The notes: generated by a model not told the origin, from the sequence alone. Shown: positions 25,843-34,352, counted from the first letter of the stretch. The stretch is 64,000 nucleotides of DNA from Deltaproteobacteria bacterium (GCA_012517315.1 JAAYVE010000009.1:62001-126000), one strand, 5' to 3'. Numbers and translations: made by a program.

Positions 25843-26526
25843 ATGGGCTTGATCCAACTGACGATTGACGGCAGGCCTGTTCAGGCGGAGCCGGGGACGA
25901 AGATACTGAAAGCCGCATTGGATGCGGGGATTTTCATTCCAAACCTCTGCTACATTCCTGAGGCGGAGCTCCCTTTTGGCGGGTGTCGCCTCTGCTACGT
26001 CCACGTGGAGGGAAGGGGGCCGGTCACGTCGTGCACGCAGCCTGTTCGGGATGGAATGGTCGTGTACACGCAGACTTCCGAAGTGGAGCGCCTGCGGCGC
26101 ACGGCCTATAAGCTTTTCATCGCCTACCACCACCTGGACTGCAAGAGCTGCTGGAAAAACAAGCAATGCGACCTGCAAAAGCTTGCGTCCAAGGTCAAGG
26201 TGAAGCTGAAGCGCCCGGATGATTTCAGGGATCTGCCCACGGAATGGCTGCCGCTGGACACTTCCAATCCCTGCCTGGTTTACGATCCCAATCGATGCAT
26301 TCTTTGCGGTAAGTGCGTGTGGGTCTGCACGGACAAGAACGGGCAACCTTTCATCGACTTCGCTTACCGGGGGTATGCCACGCGAATGAGGCTTTTGTGC
26401 GATGAGCCGCGGCTGGAGGCCATCTGTTCCCCTTGTGGGAGGTGTGTCCGGGTCTGCCCGACGGCGGCACTGCAAGCCACTGAAAAAATGGCCTCGGCAG
26501 TGCCTGCGGTCCAGTGCGTGGAATAG
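25843..26526 (+). CDS. HoxU/short NuoG-like iron-sulfur subunit
   Basis: This 227-residue protein has an N-terminal plant-type [2Fe-2S] domain (CYIP...CRLCYV...C), a His-Cys3 [4Fe-4S] site (HHLDCKSCWKNKQC) and two ferredoxin clusters (CILCGKCVWVC and CSPCGRCVRVCP). It stops before the hydrogenase H-domain or molybdopterin domain of longer relatives, so it matches HoxU or the electron-transfer arm only. The start follows AAGGGAGGATG, six bases after the NuoF-like gene. It would wire the diaphorase to an unknown partner; the methyltransferase and RACo genes downstream, or AcsC, are candidates. Confidence 0.9.
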   Translation: MGLIQLTIDGRPVQAEPGTKILKAALDAGIFIPNLCYIPEAELPFGGCRLCYVHVEGRGPVTSCTQPVRDGMVVYTQTSEVERLRRTAYKLFIAYHHLDCKSCWKNKQCDLQKLASKVKVKLKRPDDFRDLPTEWLPLDTSNPCLVYDPNRCILCGKCVWVCTDKNGQPFIDFAYRGYATRMRLLCDEPRLEAICSPCGRCVRVCPTAALQATEKMASAVPAVQCVE

Positions 26527-26637
26527 AAGCGTCATGGCCGGGTATCGACGAGGGGGGTGTGATGTCCGATCCTGGTCGTTTCTCCAATGTATGAACCGTG
26601 GGGAGAATTCCGCCTATCATCATGAAAGGAGCGAAAA

Positions 26638-27684
26638 ATGGCCACGATGACACCAAGAGAGAGGATACAAAAACTGTTCAAAAAGGAACCCATCGATACG
26701 ATGCCGGTCTTCAGCGGCCAAGGAATGGTCACCATCCAGGCGATCCAGAAGATGGGGATCCGCTTCCCCCAAGTCCACACCAAAGCGGAATACCTGGCGG
26801 AATCGGCCATCACTTCGGCCGAGCTGTTCGGCTTCGACGCGGTGATCATCCCATACGACATGTGCACCGTCCCCGAGGCCCTTGGACGTGGGGTCAGTCT
26901 GTATGAGGCCTCAGAGGACATTCTATACCCGACTGTGCCCTCCAAATGGGAGAAGCTGGAAGATGTCGAGATTCCCCCGGATTTTCTCCAGAGGGGTCGA
27001 ATGCCTATTGTTGATGAAGCCTTCCGGATTCTCAAATCCAAGCAAAACGGGAAGTACGCCATCGGCGCGTGGGTTCTTGGCCCCTTCACCATGGCAGGGC
27101 AGGTGATCGAGTTGGATCTTCTCCTGAAGGGCGTGAAGAAAGACAAGGAACGGGTCGTCGCATTCCTAGACAAGATGACCGACCTCGTGATCAAGGTGGC
27201 CCAGCATTACCAGGAATTGGGAGCAGACTACATCAGTATCCGCGACATGGGTACCGGCACCGACCTCCTGTCACCCCGCATGTGGCAATCACTGATCATG
27301 CCGAACCTGGTGAAGATCTTCAAAGCCCTCAAGCCGCCGCGAGTCAATCACATCTGCGGTTCCACCAATCTCATCATCGAGATGATGAATGAGTGCGGTG
27401 CCGAGGCCCTGAGCGTGGACCACAAGAACGACATGGCTGAATCCCGGAAGAAAGTCGGCAACGACGTGCTCATCTTCGGTGACTTCGACGCTTATGCCAC
27501 CCTCAACCAGATGGATGTGAGCAAGGTGGAAGGGGTGATCAAGGGATGCATCGACAAGGGGGCGGATGCGGTCTGGCCCGGCTGCGATATCTGGCCCGAT
27601 GTGAAAAAGGAGAACGTGGAGGCCTACGTCGCAACCATTCACAAGTACGGCAAGATTCCATCTCCGGCGGTGGGAAGGCTCTAG
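26638..27684 (+). CDS. UroD-fold corrinoid methyltransferase, MtaA/MtbA-like, acceptor unknown
   Basis: This 348-residue enzyme belongs to the same UroD-fold family as the protein at 6779 but to a different subgroup. Zinc ligands are His238-X-Cys240 (HICGS) and Cys316 (PGCDIWP). Heme uroporphyrinogen decarboxylation is unlikely given this motif and the neighbours. A corrinoid protein gene follows after a hairpin, and the acs operon precedes it. No MtaB, MttB or other substrate-activating B component accompanies it, so the methyl donor is unknown; it might instead couple a corrinoid protein to tetrahydrofolate. The start follows AAAGGAGCG. Confidence 0.85.
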   Translation: MATMTPRERIQKLFKKEPIDTMPVFSGQGMVTIQAIQKMGIRFPQVHTKAEYLAESAITSAELFGFDAVIIPYDMCTVPEALGRGVSLYEASEDILYPTVPSKWEKLEDVEIPPDFLQRGRMPIVDEAFRILKSKQNGKYAIGAWVLGPFTMAGQVIELDLLLKGVKKDKERVVAFLDKMTDLVIKVAQHYQELGADYISIRDMGTGTDLLSPRMWQSLIMPNLVKIFKALKPPRVNHICGSTNLIIEMMNECGAEALSVDHKNDMAESRKKVGNDVLIFGDFDAYATLNQMDVSKVEGVIKGCIDKGADAVWPGCDIWPDVKKENVEAYVATIHKYGKIPSPAVGRL

Positions 27685-27738
27685 AAAACGCTTTGCGGCC
27701 CGCTCCCCTGAATTGAGCCGACCGCAGCAGAAAAACTT

Positions 27739-27770
27739 GGGGCACACTGCGATCGTTGTGTGGATGCCCC
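27739..27770 (+). terminator. Hairpin between methyltransferase and corrinoid genes
   Basis: GGGGCA-CAC pairs with GTG-TGGA-TGCCCC with a small bulge, and GTGTTTCTTG follows. It may be an intrinsic terminator or attenuator, or a stability element that sets different levels for the two genes. The T tract is weak. Confidence 0.4.
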
Positions 27771-27932
27771 GTGTTTCTTGTCCTGTGACTTGAGCGGTTC
27801 TCTCTCCTGCTGCGGGTTCCGGATGCGAGAGGGGACGACACCGCCATTCCTGGGTGAAGAGGATCGGTGAGCCGCGTAGAGCCCGCGTTCACCTGGCAGA
27901 CGATACGTTCATCTGAAAAAAGGAGAAGGTAA

Positions 27933-28601
27933 ATGGACAGCGCAAGAAGAGAAGAGATCCTCAAGGGATTGAGTGATGCCGTGGTGGAATACGAAGAGGA
28001 CGCGGCACGGGAGTGGGCCCAAAAAGCCCTGGACGAGGGAGTGGATGCCTTCGATGCCATCATGAACGGTCTGGCTGCGGGCATGGAAATCGTGGGCGAC
28101 CTCTATGACAGGCAGGAATATTTCGTGCCTGAGTTGCTCATGTGTGCGGATGCCTTGTACGCAGGCATGGATATCCTGAAACCCCACATCAAGAAGGAGA
28201 GTGTGCCCCAGCGAGGGCAGGTGGTGATCGGCACCGTGCAGGGCGACGTTCACGATATCGGCAAGAACATCATCAAACTCATGTTCGACGTTGGTGGATT
28301 TACGGTGCACGACCTGGGGCGGGATGTTCCCCTGGAGAATTTCGTTCAGGAGCAGTTGCGGACGGATTCGGAAATCGTCGCCATGTCGGCCATGATGACC
28401 ACAACCATGATGGGCATGAAGAAGGTCATCGAGATGATCAAGGCCAAGAATCCCAATGTGGCCATCATGCTGGGTGGAGCCCCCGTCACCAAGGATGTGG
28501 CCGACCTTTTCGGTGCGGACGGTTATGCGGAGTCCGCAGGCAACGCGGTCCAGGAAGCGATCAAGATGATCAGTCGATTGAGAGAAATGCACAAAGAGTA
28601 G
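27933..28601 (+). CDS. Corrinoid protein of a second methyltransferase system
   Basis: This 222-residue protein has a helical cap (residues 5-90) and a B12-binding domain with GDVHDIG (His107 as lower ligand), SAMMTTTM and LGGAPVTKDVADLFGADGY. It is shorter than MtaC and closer in pattern to the MttC/MtbC/MtvC group. The AAGGAGAAGG site gives a clear start. Its partners appear to be the UroD-type enzyme upstream and the RACo-type activase downstream. Without a B component, the natural methyl donor cannot be named. Confidence 0.9.
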   Translation: MDSARREEILKGLSDAVVEYEEDAAREWAQKALDEGVDAFDAIMNGLAAGMEIVGDLYDRQEYFVPELLMCADALYAGMDILKPHIKKESVPQRGQVVIGTVQGDVHDIGKNIIKLMFDVGGFTVHDLGRDVPLENFVQEQLRTDSEIVAMSAMMTTTMMGMKKVIEMIKAKNPNVAIMLGGAPVTKDVADLFGADGYAESAGNAVQEAIKMISRLREMHKE

Positions 28602-28671
28602 CACCGGGCATGAGCCATTACAAAGCCGGATCTCCGGGGTGAGGATCGTTGACTTGGAAGGAGAATGCTGC

Positions 28672-30813
28672 ATGGAGTCGAACAACAGAGCAAAGGTCAT
28701 CTTCCAGCCTTCCGGGCGAAGAGGAGAAGTCGACAAGGGCATCACCATCATCGAGGCCTCTCGCCAACTGGGGGTGGATATCGAGGCCCTGTGCGGAGAA
28801 AAGAAGGTTTGCGGCAAGTGTAAGGTGCGCATCGAAGAGGGTTTTTTCGAGAAATACGGTGTGCATTCCAGCAAGGCGCACGTGAGCGAGTGGCAGGAAG
28901 AGGAGGACAAGTTCATCACGCCCAAGATGCGGGAGGAAGGTTACCGGCTGGGTTGTGTGGCGAAAATCGTCGATGACCTGCTGATCTTCGTTCCCGAGGA
29001 GTCACGAGCCGGCAAGCAAGTCGTCAGTAAGGCGGCGCGCGATATCCACATTGAATGGGACCCCGCCGTGAAGCACTACTATGTGGAGCTGGTGGAACCG
29101 ACCTTTGAAGAACCCACCGCCGATTTCGAGCGCATTCTGGATGAACTCGACCGTCAATACGGACTCACCAACCTGTCCATTGATTATAGAGCCCTCAGGA
29201 AGCTCCCGAGGCGACTCAGGGATCCGGAGAACAAATGGAAATGCACGGTGGCGGTCTGGATGGACAAGGAGATCATCCGGGTGCTCCCGGGAAAAGTCGA
29301 CGACTATTACGGCATTGCCGTAGACGTGGGGACCACGACGGTTGCGGCTTACTTTTGCAATCTGCGGACCATGGAGGTCATCGACACGGTTTCCATGATG
29401 AACCCACAGTGCAAGTACGGGGAAGACGTCATGAGCCGGATCACCTATCACATGATGAACCCGGGTGGTCTGGAGAGAATGAGCAACGACATCATTGAAG
29501 GGATCAACACCCTCATTGCCAGGGCCTGTGACGCCACACACCCCCCAAAGCCCAAGAAAAAGAAGAAAGATAACGGGGAAGGATTGGAAGAAACAGCGCC
29601 AGAGAGTGCTTCGGGTGTCGATGGGGCGGCCAAGGAGAGCGTCCCTCCCAATGATGAGGAGATCATGGTTCTCCATGGTTTGCCGGAGGCGAAGAAGTAC
29701 CTGTGCCTGCATCCCAACGACATCATTGACATCACCATCGTCGGCAATACGGCTATGCACCACATTCTGCTGCAACTGGACCCTGAATTCGTCGGCCTCG
29801 CCCCATTTCCCCCCGTGGTTCACAGGAGCCTGGACATCAAGGCACGCGACATTGGGATCAACATCAACGAGTCTGCTTACGTCCATGTTCTGCCCAACGA
29901 GGCGGGATTCGTAGGGGCCGACAACGTGGGAGTTCTCATTGCCGAGGAGCCTTACAAGTCCAAAGAAATCCAACTAATCATCGATATCGGGACGAACGGT
30001 GAACTCGTTCTTGGGAGCAAGAAGAAGCTCATTTCGTCATCATGCGCCACGGGACCGGCCCTCGAAGGTGCCCAGATTGCCTTCGGCATGCGGGCGGCAC
30101 CGGGCGCCATCGAACGCATCAAGATCGATCCCGAGACCCATGAAGTGGACTACAAGGTCATCGGAAGAGATGCCTGGAAGTCCTATTCCAAACCGGAGGA
30201 AATGAAAGCGAAGGGAATCTGCGGGTCGGGGATCCTGGATCTGCTTGCGGAACTCTACACGGCAGGGATTGTTCTCAAGAGTGGAAAGTTCAACAAGAAA
30301 CAGAAATCTCCACGGTACCGCCTCAACCCTGACAACAAGCAGCCCGAATTTGTCATCGCGTGGAAGGAAGAGTCTTCCATAGGAAAGGACATTGTTGTCA
30401 CCCAGAAGGATGTTCGCCAGATCCAGTTGGCGAAGGGGGCACTATACTGTGGTTGTAAGCTGATGATGCGTCGCATGGGTATCGACAAGCTGGACAAGGT
30501 GAAAATCGCCGGTGCCTTCGGGACTCACGTGGATCGTCAGAAAGCGCTCATCATGGGACTTTTCCCCGATTGTACCCTCGATATGATCGAGTCGGTGGGA
30601 AATGCGGCGGGGGATGGTGCCAGGGCGGCTCTGCTCAATCGGGGTAAGCGTGAGGAAGCCAACTGGGTGAGCCGAAACGTCGAGTACATCGAACTGACAG
30701 TGGAAAAGGATTTCCAGCAGCATTTCATGGAGGCCATGCAAATCCCCCATATGACGGACAAGTTCCCTCATCTGGAAGGCGTCGTGCCTCCGGAGATCCT
30801 GAACCAGAAATGA
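28672..30813 (+). CDS. RACo-type reductive activator of corrinoid proteins
   Basis: This 713-residue protein has an N-terminal plant-type [2Fe-2S] domain (Cys41, Cys47, Cys50, Cys95), a linker, a RACo middle region, and the ASKHA ATPase domain beginning AVDVGTTTVA near residue 223. DUF4445 motifs (IDIGTNGELVLG, ATGPALEGAQI, GSGILDLLAE, AGAFGTHVD) are intact. RACo reduces Co(II) of corrinoid proteins, including the iron-sulfur protein encoded by acsCD in Carboxydothermus. A Lys-rich then acidic insertion at about residues 284-330 (PKPKKKKKD) looks disordered and is longer than I would expect. The start was placed at 28672 behind AAGGAG. It may serve AcsCD, the corrinoid protein just upstream, or both. 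Confidence 0.93.
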   Translation: MESNNRAKVIFQPSGRRGEVDKGITIIEASRQLGVDIEALCGEKKVCGKCKVRIEEGFFEKYGVHSSKAHVSEWQEEEDKFITPKMREEGYRLGCVAKIVDDLLIFVPEESRAGKQVVSKAARDIHIEWDPAVKHYYVELVEPTFEEPTADFERILDELDRQYGLTNLSIDYRALRKLPRRLRDPENKWKCTVAVWMDKEIIRVLPGKVDDYYGIAVDVGTTTVAAYFCNLRTMEVIDTVSMMNPQCKYGEDVMSRITYHMMNPGGLERMSNDIIEGINTLIARACDATHPPKPKKKKKDNGEGLEETAPESASGVDGAAKESVPPNDEEIMVLHGLPEAKKYLCLHPNDIIDITIVGNTAMHHILLQLDPEFVGLAPFPPVVHRSLDIKARDIGININESAYVHVLPNEAGFVGADNVGVLIAEEPYKSKEIQLIIDIGTNGELVLGSKKKLISSSCATGPALEGAQIAFGMRAAPGAIERIKIDPETHEVDYKVIGRDAWKSYSKPEEMKAKGICGSGILDLLAELYTAGIVLKSGKFNKKQKSPRYRLNPDNKQPEFVIAWKEESSIGKDIVVTQKDVRQIQLAKGALYCGCKLMMRRMGIDKLDKVKIAGAFGTHVDRQKALIMGLFPDCTLDMIESVGNAAGDGARAALLNRGKREEANWVSRNVEYIELTVEKDFQQHFMEAMQIPHMTDKFPHLEGVVPPEILNQK

Positions 30814-30946
30814 ACGGCGATATTGAATTCGGGCTGGCGGGTGGAATATGGTTCCCAATCCGGTGACCATCGGCTCGGCCATGGCTCACGGCGGCCTGAG
30901 CAACACCTGTCGGATGGGGGATCACCACTGAAGGGGAAGACTTCAA

Positions 30947-31576
30947 ATGGCTCCCAGGGCTGGTCTGCAGTTGGTTCAATCGGGTAGTCTCGTCAAGGCG
31001 CTCGCCCCTCCGATCTCAAAACGCCTGGCGGGTCTTTTGAAGGTCCTGGAAATGTCGGCGCTGGAATTGGGAACCGGTGAATTGATCCTCATCGATGTGG
31101 ATCAGATCTGTGTTGCCGACTGGGTGCAGTGGAAATGCAAGTACGGATGCAAGAACTACGGGCGGAGCTGGTGTTGCCCACCGGAAACCCCCACCCCGGA
31201 ACAGGCCAGGGCAATCCTCAAAGACTACAGGGAGGCCATTCTCATCCGCAATTCAGGCAAGAGCATCAATCACTACCGGGAAAACAACCAGAAAAGGCGT
31301 CAACAGGTCCATGGTTGGAAGAGCACGGTTGCCCTGGAGCGGCGGCTTTTCCTTGCAGGTTATTATAAGGCTTTCGCACTGGTATCGGAGAGCTGCGCCC
31401 TCTGCAGGGAGTGTTCTTACCCTGAGAGCTGCAAGTTCCCCATGAACAGGCGGCCGCCCGTTGAGTCCTTCTCCATCGATGTGTTCCAGACCCTCGAAAA
31501 CATCGGGATGGGTTTCAGAATCGCCAAAAACGTCGTGGAGGAACACAATACCTACAGCATCATCCTGCTGGATTGA
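30947..31576 (+). CDS. DUF2284 putative metal-binding protein
   Basis: This 209-residue cysteine-rich protein carries the DUF2284 hallmark (KCKYGC then WCCPPETPTPEQ) near residues 63-82 and a second cysteine set (CALCRECSYPESCKFP) near 145-160, able to hold an iron-sulfur cluster or another metal. The family's function is unknown; members often accompany anaerobic C1 genes. The first 35 residues are not typical, and an ATG at 31052 would give a 174-residue protein closer to the family's core. It lies 130 bases after the RACo gene, likely in the same transcript. Confidence 0.83.
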   Translation: MAPRAGLQLVQSGSLVKALAPPISKRLAGLLKVLEMSALELGTGELILIDVDQICVADWVQWKCKYGCKNYGRSWCCPPETPTPEQARAILKDYREAILIRNSGKSINHYRENNQKRRQQVHGWKSTVALERRLFLAGYYKAFALVSESCALCRECSYPESCKFPMNRRPPVESFSIDVFQTLENIGMGFRIAKNVVEEHNTYSIILLD

Positions 31577-31685
31577 AAGGCCGCTGAACGGCGCCCGGGA
31601 AGCCGAAAGAGCATATGATCACCCGGAGAGCGGGGTTTTCGGTCTTCAGGGGCAGATTCCACAGGCCATGACATTGGAGGAGACG

Positions 31686-32102
31686 ATGGGCGTGAAATTC
31701 CTCAAAAGGGGCTTTTTTCAAAGGCTTTTCGGCATCCCGGCCACCCAGCCTCCAAGCGACCCCGGTTGCTGGGAGTTTTCGCACCCCACCATCGTTGTCC
31801 ACCTGGATCGAGCTCCCGAGCTTTCCGTGCGAGGGAGGGCCGTTCGGCTGGAGGGGAAAGGACTCCCCGAACGGGTTCTTTTGGTCCATGGGGAAGACGG
31901 TCGGTATCATGCGTTTCAGAATCGCTGTCGGCACATGGGGCGACGCTTGGATCCCGTTGCGGATACTGAAACGGTACAGTGCTGCAGTGTGGGAAAAAGC
32001 ACCTATGGATACGATGGGAGGGTTCTTCACGGGCCCGCCTCGAGTCCCCTGAAGGTTCTTCCCGTCAAACAGGAAGGGGGCAGAGTGGAGGTGACCCTTT
32101 AA
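31686..32102 (+). CDS. Rieske-like domain protein lacking a cluster histidine
   Basis: This 138-residue protein has a C-terminal Rieske-type fold: Cys81-X-His83 (NRCRHMG) and a second half with Cys99-Cys100 followed by SVGKSTYGYDGRVLHGP. The second canonical ligand pair should be Cys-X2-His, but the expected His is Val102, so a normal [2Fe-2S] Rieske cluster cannot form unless another ligand is used. The N-terminal 30 residues are basic and hydrophobic but do not form a clear signal. The start has a GGAGGAG box; an ATG at 31668 is possible. It stands between DUF2284 and rubrerythrin. Confidence 0.72.
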   Translation: MGVKFLKRGFFQRLFGIPATQPPSDPGCWEFSHPTIVVHLDRAPELSVRGRAVRLEGKGLPERVLLVHGEDGRYHAFQNRCRHMGRRLDPVADTETVQCCSVGKSTYGYDGRVLHGPASSPLKVLPVKQEGGRVEVTL

Positions 32103-32180
32103 AGATTCTGCAGCTTCGGTGTGGACCCGTCGGGAGGAAGTGGCATGTTCCTTCAAAATGAATAAGAGGAGTGGGGATAG

Positions 32181-32675
32181 ATGAGCAAGACATCGGAAAA
32201 CCTCGCGAATGCCTTCGCGGGAGAATCCCAGGCCTGTATGCGCTACCTCGCCTTTGCAGAAAAGGCGGACCAGGAGGGATATCCGGGGGTAGCAAGACTT
32301 TTCAGGGCTGCATCAAAGGCCGAGCTTTTTCACGCCCTTTCTCATTTGAGGGCGGCGGGCGGGGTGGAAGGAACCCTGGAAAACCTGAAGTCTGCCCTCG
32401 ATGGCGAAAACTACGAATTCAAGCAAATGTACCCGGGCATGATCAAGGACGCCGTGGCGGAAAATCAACTGGAAGCACGGCACAGCCTGGAGTATGCCAT
32501 GTCCATCGAAATGATTCACGCGAAAATGTTCAAAAAAGCCCTGGAAGATCCCCACGCTATGGAAGAAGCCGTTTACTTCGTCTGTCCCATATGCGGCAAT
32601 ACCGTATCCGGAAAGCCGCCGAACAAATGCCCTTACTGCGGAGTGGATGCCAAGGATTTCGTTGAGGTTGTTTAG
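32181..32675 (+). CDS. Rubrerythrin
   Basis: This 164-residue protein has a ferritin-like diiron domain (E-S-Q-A near residue 16, KAELFH and EMIH di-iron motifs) and a C-terminal rubredoxin domain with two CxxC pairs (CPICG and CPYCG). It reduces hydrogen peroxide in the cytoplasm of anaerobes and would protect the oxygen-sensitive methyltransferase and acs proteins encoded beside it. The spacer between the halves is short, as in the small rubrerythrins. Start follows AGAGGAGTGGGG. Confidence 0.93.
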   Translation: MSKTSENLANAFAGESQACMRYLAFAEKADQEGYPGVARLFRAASKAELFHALSHLRAAGGVEGTLENLKSALDGENYEFKQMYPGMIKDAVAENQLEARHSLEYAMSIEMIHAKMFKKALEDPHAMEEAVYFVCPICGNTVSGKPPNKCPYCGVDAKDFVEVV

Positions 32676-32742
32676 AGGGTGTCAGCGTATCCTGGAGCCG
32701 CACAGGGCAAGATGGGGGTGGTTAGGGTTCTGAGGTGTCTGC

Positions 32743-33522
32743 ATGGCCGTCTTGGGGATTGTCGCGTGTGAAATCCTTGAACTGGAGTTTGCACATCTCC
32801 TGTCCGACGATGAGGACATCACCGGGATTACGGTGGTGGAAGAGGATGCATCCACCGGATTCATCGATGCCTTGGAGCGCATCGGTCGATTGCGCCCTCG
32901 GAGAATCCCTCTGATCAAGGGTTACACGCCGGGGTCAGCCACGGGCACGGAGGTGTTGGTTCGCATATTGGAGTTGGCGTTGCATAACCGGAAGTGGATC
33001 CTCCAGGAAGGGCTGCTCAAAGCCGTTAAAGAAATGGCCCGCTACGTGAGCGCCATTTTTCTGGGGTACGGACTTTGTGGGAATGCCCTTGAAAACCTCG
33101 ATGAACTTCTGGCTGATGTGCCCATCCCCGTCATGGTCCCTATGGATACCGACCATCCGGTGGATGACTGTGTCGGACTTATCATCGGCGGGCGAGAGTG
33201 CTACTATGAAGAGCAGTGCAAGGAGGCCGGGACCTTCTTCATGATCCCCGGTTGGACACGCCATTGGAGAAAAATCATCGCCAAGGAGTATGGGAACGTG
33301 GATGAAAAAATGGCAAGGCGCATATTCAGCGCTTACAAGCGGTCCCTGCTCATTCCCGATACCGTCCTCACCCTGGAGGAGATGAGAAAGAATACTCAGG
33401 AATTCAATGAATTCTTCGGGTTTGACGTTCAAGTGAGGGCGGGTTCAATGAGAATCCTGCAAGAGCAATGGGGGGAGGCAAAGACGGTTCTTGCGAAAAT
33501 CGGAAAAGGGGAAGAGACCTGA
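32743..33522 (+). CDS. DUF1638 family protein
   Basis: This 259-residue protein has the DUF1638 pattern: IVACEILELE at the start, IFLGYGLCGNAL near residue 105, and DDCVGLIIGGRECYYE near 145, then FFMIPGWTRHW. Its function is unknown, but the family is known mostly from methanogens and anaerobic bacteria where it often neighbours methylamine or methanol methyltransferase genes. That fits this place at the end of the corrinoid cluster. Conserved Cys and His residues suggest metal or corrinoid contact (inference). It is likely the last gene of the 20-33 kb transcript series. Confidence 0.82.
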   Translation: MAVLGIVACEILELEFAHLLSDDEDITGITVVEEDASTGFIDALERIGRLRPRRIPLIKGYTPGSATGTEVLVRILELALHNRKWILQEGLLKAVKEMARYVSAIFLGYGLCGNALENLDELLADVPIPVMVPMDTDHPVDDCVGLIIGGRECYYEEQCKEAGTFFMIPGWTRHWRKIIAKEYGNVDEKMARRIFSAYKRSLLIPDTVLTLEEMRKNTQEFNEFFGFDVQVRAGSMRILQEQWGEAKTVLAKIGKGEET

Positions 33523-34031
33523 ACCAAATATCATTGTCGACCACCCCGGTAGTTCTCGTGGCGGATGCAATGCCTGATCAGCGCCACCGGAATCCCCTTC
33601 GACACACCTCCAGTCACCTTGAAGCCCTCGGCGTACCCCGGGAGGGAAGGGCACAGCACGTCGGCTGCCAATGAGACGACGGCACTTATTCTCTATCATG
33701 GACTTGTGTCGTCTCTGAACCCGGTGGCTTCCCTCGAGATGCATATCCTTATTCCAACAAAATTCCAACAAACAGCACCCCCCTGCGCATTTCATTGGGA
33801 CGCCGATCTCCCTTTTCCTGGATAAGAAACGAGAGTAATTCTAATCCTGAGAAATTTAGGAGAAAAATGACGGTCGTGTGCACCTTGTTTCCAAGAAAGG
33901 ATGTTGCGGATGATTCGCGCATGACACAAATGGAATATTGGCACAATAATTGCTAATCTTTACTGTGGGATGCCCTTCGTGGTAAACGAGAACGCTCTAG
34001 ACCACGAAATGGGTGGGAAGGTTTTCTGCGG
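33523..34031. other. Intergenic region with a sigma-54 promoter
   Basis: A 509-base gap follows DUF1638. The first 300 bases hold only a loose GTGGCG...CGCCAC inverted repeat (33559-33588 area) and no credible gene. The last 200 bases are A/T-rich and contain the sigma-54 promoter listed separately. Confidence 0.5.
33939..33954 (+). promoter_or_regulatory. Consensus sigma-54 promoter
   Basis: TGGCAC-N5-TTGCT is an exact match to the -24/-12 consensus. The next start codon is 78 bases downstream (34032). An ordinary upstream activator palindrome was not obvious. It is the best sigma-54 motif in the window. Confidence 0.88.
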
Positions 34032-34352
34032 ATGAATGTGGCGATCCAATTTGAGATCCATGCGATTCGATTGACGAGAGCAGATGTGGAGGCTGAGATG
34101 CTCGAAAAAAAACTGAATGTGAAAAACGTGAAACTTCAGATGAATGTCTCGTATTTCTTCACGCACGATCCTCCTGTCCCTTACGAGGGGTGGAATCTTC
34201 CGGCTTTCCAGGAGTATTGCCGCAGGGAAATGTCTCAGGAGGGTTTCGATCTGAATCGGAAGATCCATTGCCGTTACAACAAGCAGAGTGGAGATATTGT
34301 CTTCTGGCAGAACCTCATCGATTTGGAACTGGGTGACGCCATTCTCAACTGA
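34032..34352 (+). CDS. Small protein of unknown function under sigma-54 control
   Basis: This 106-residue soluble protein has no recognised domain. It begins with a beta-type stretch (VAIQFEIHAIRL), has a charged helix (ADVEAEMLEKKL) and three aromatic-rich segments (NVSYFFTHD, YEGWNLPAFQEYC, DIVFWQNLIDLEL). It has no membrane segment and only two cysteines. A perfect sigma-54 promoter lies 78 bases upstream and the gene is isolated, so it is probably expressed alone under the same kind of control as mtaB. A role connected with methanol or C1 growth is plausible but unproven. Confidence 0.65.
   Translation: MNVAIQFEIHAIRLTRADVEAEMLEKKLNVKNVKLQMNVSYFFTHDPPVPYEGWNLPAFQEYCRREMSQEGFDLNRKIHCRYNKQSGDIVFWQNLIDLELGDAILN

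Noticed and set aside
26638-27684. UroD-fold protein as heme-pathway uroporphyrinogen decarboxylase
   Set aside because: It carries the HxC...C zinc motif of corrinoid methyltransferases and sits with a corrinoid protein and RACo, not with heme genes.
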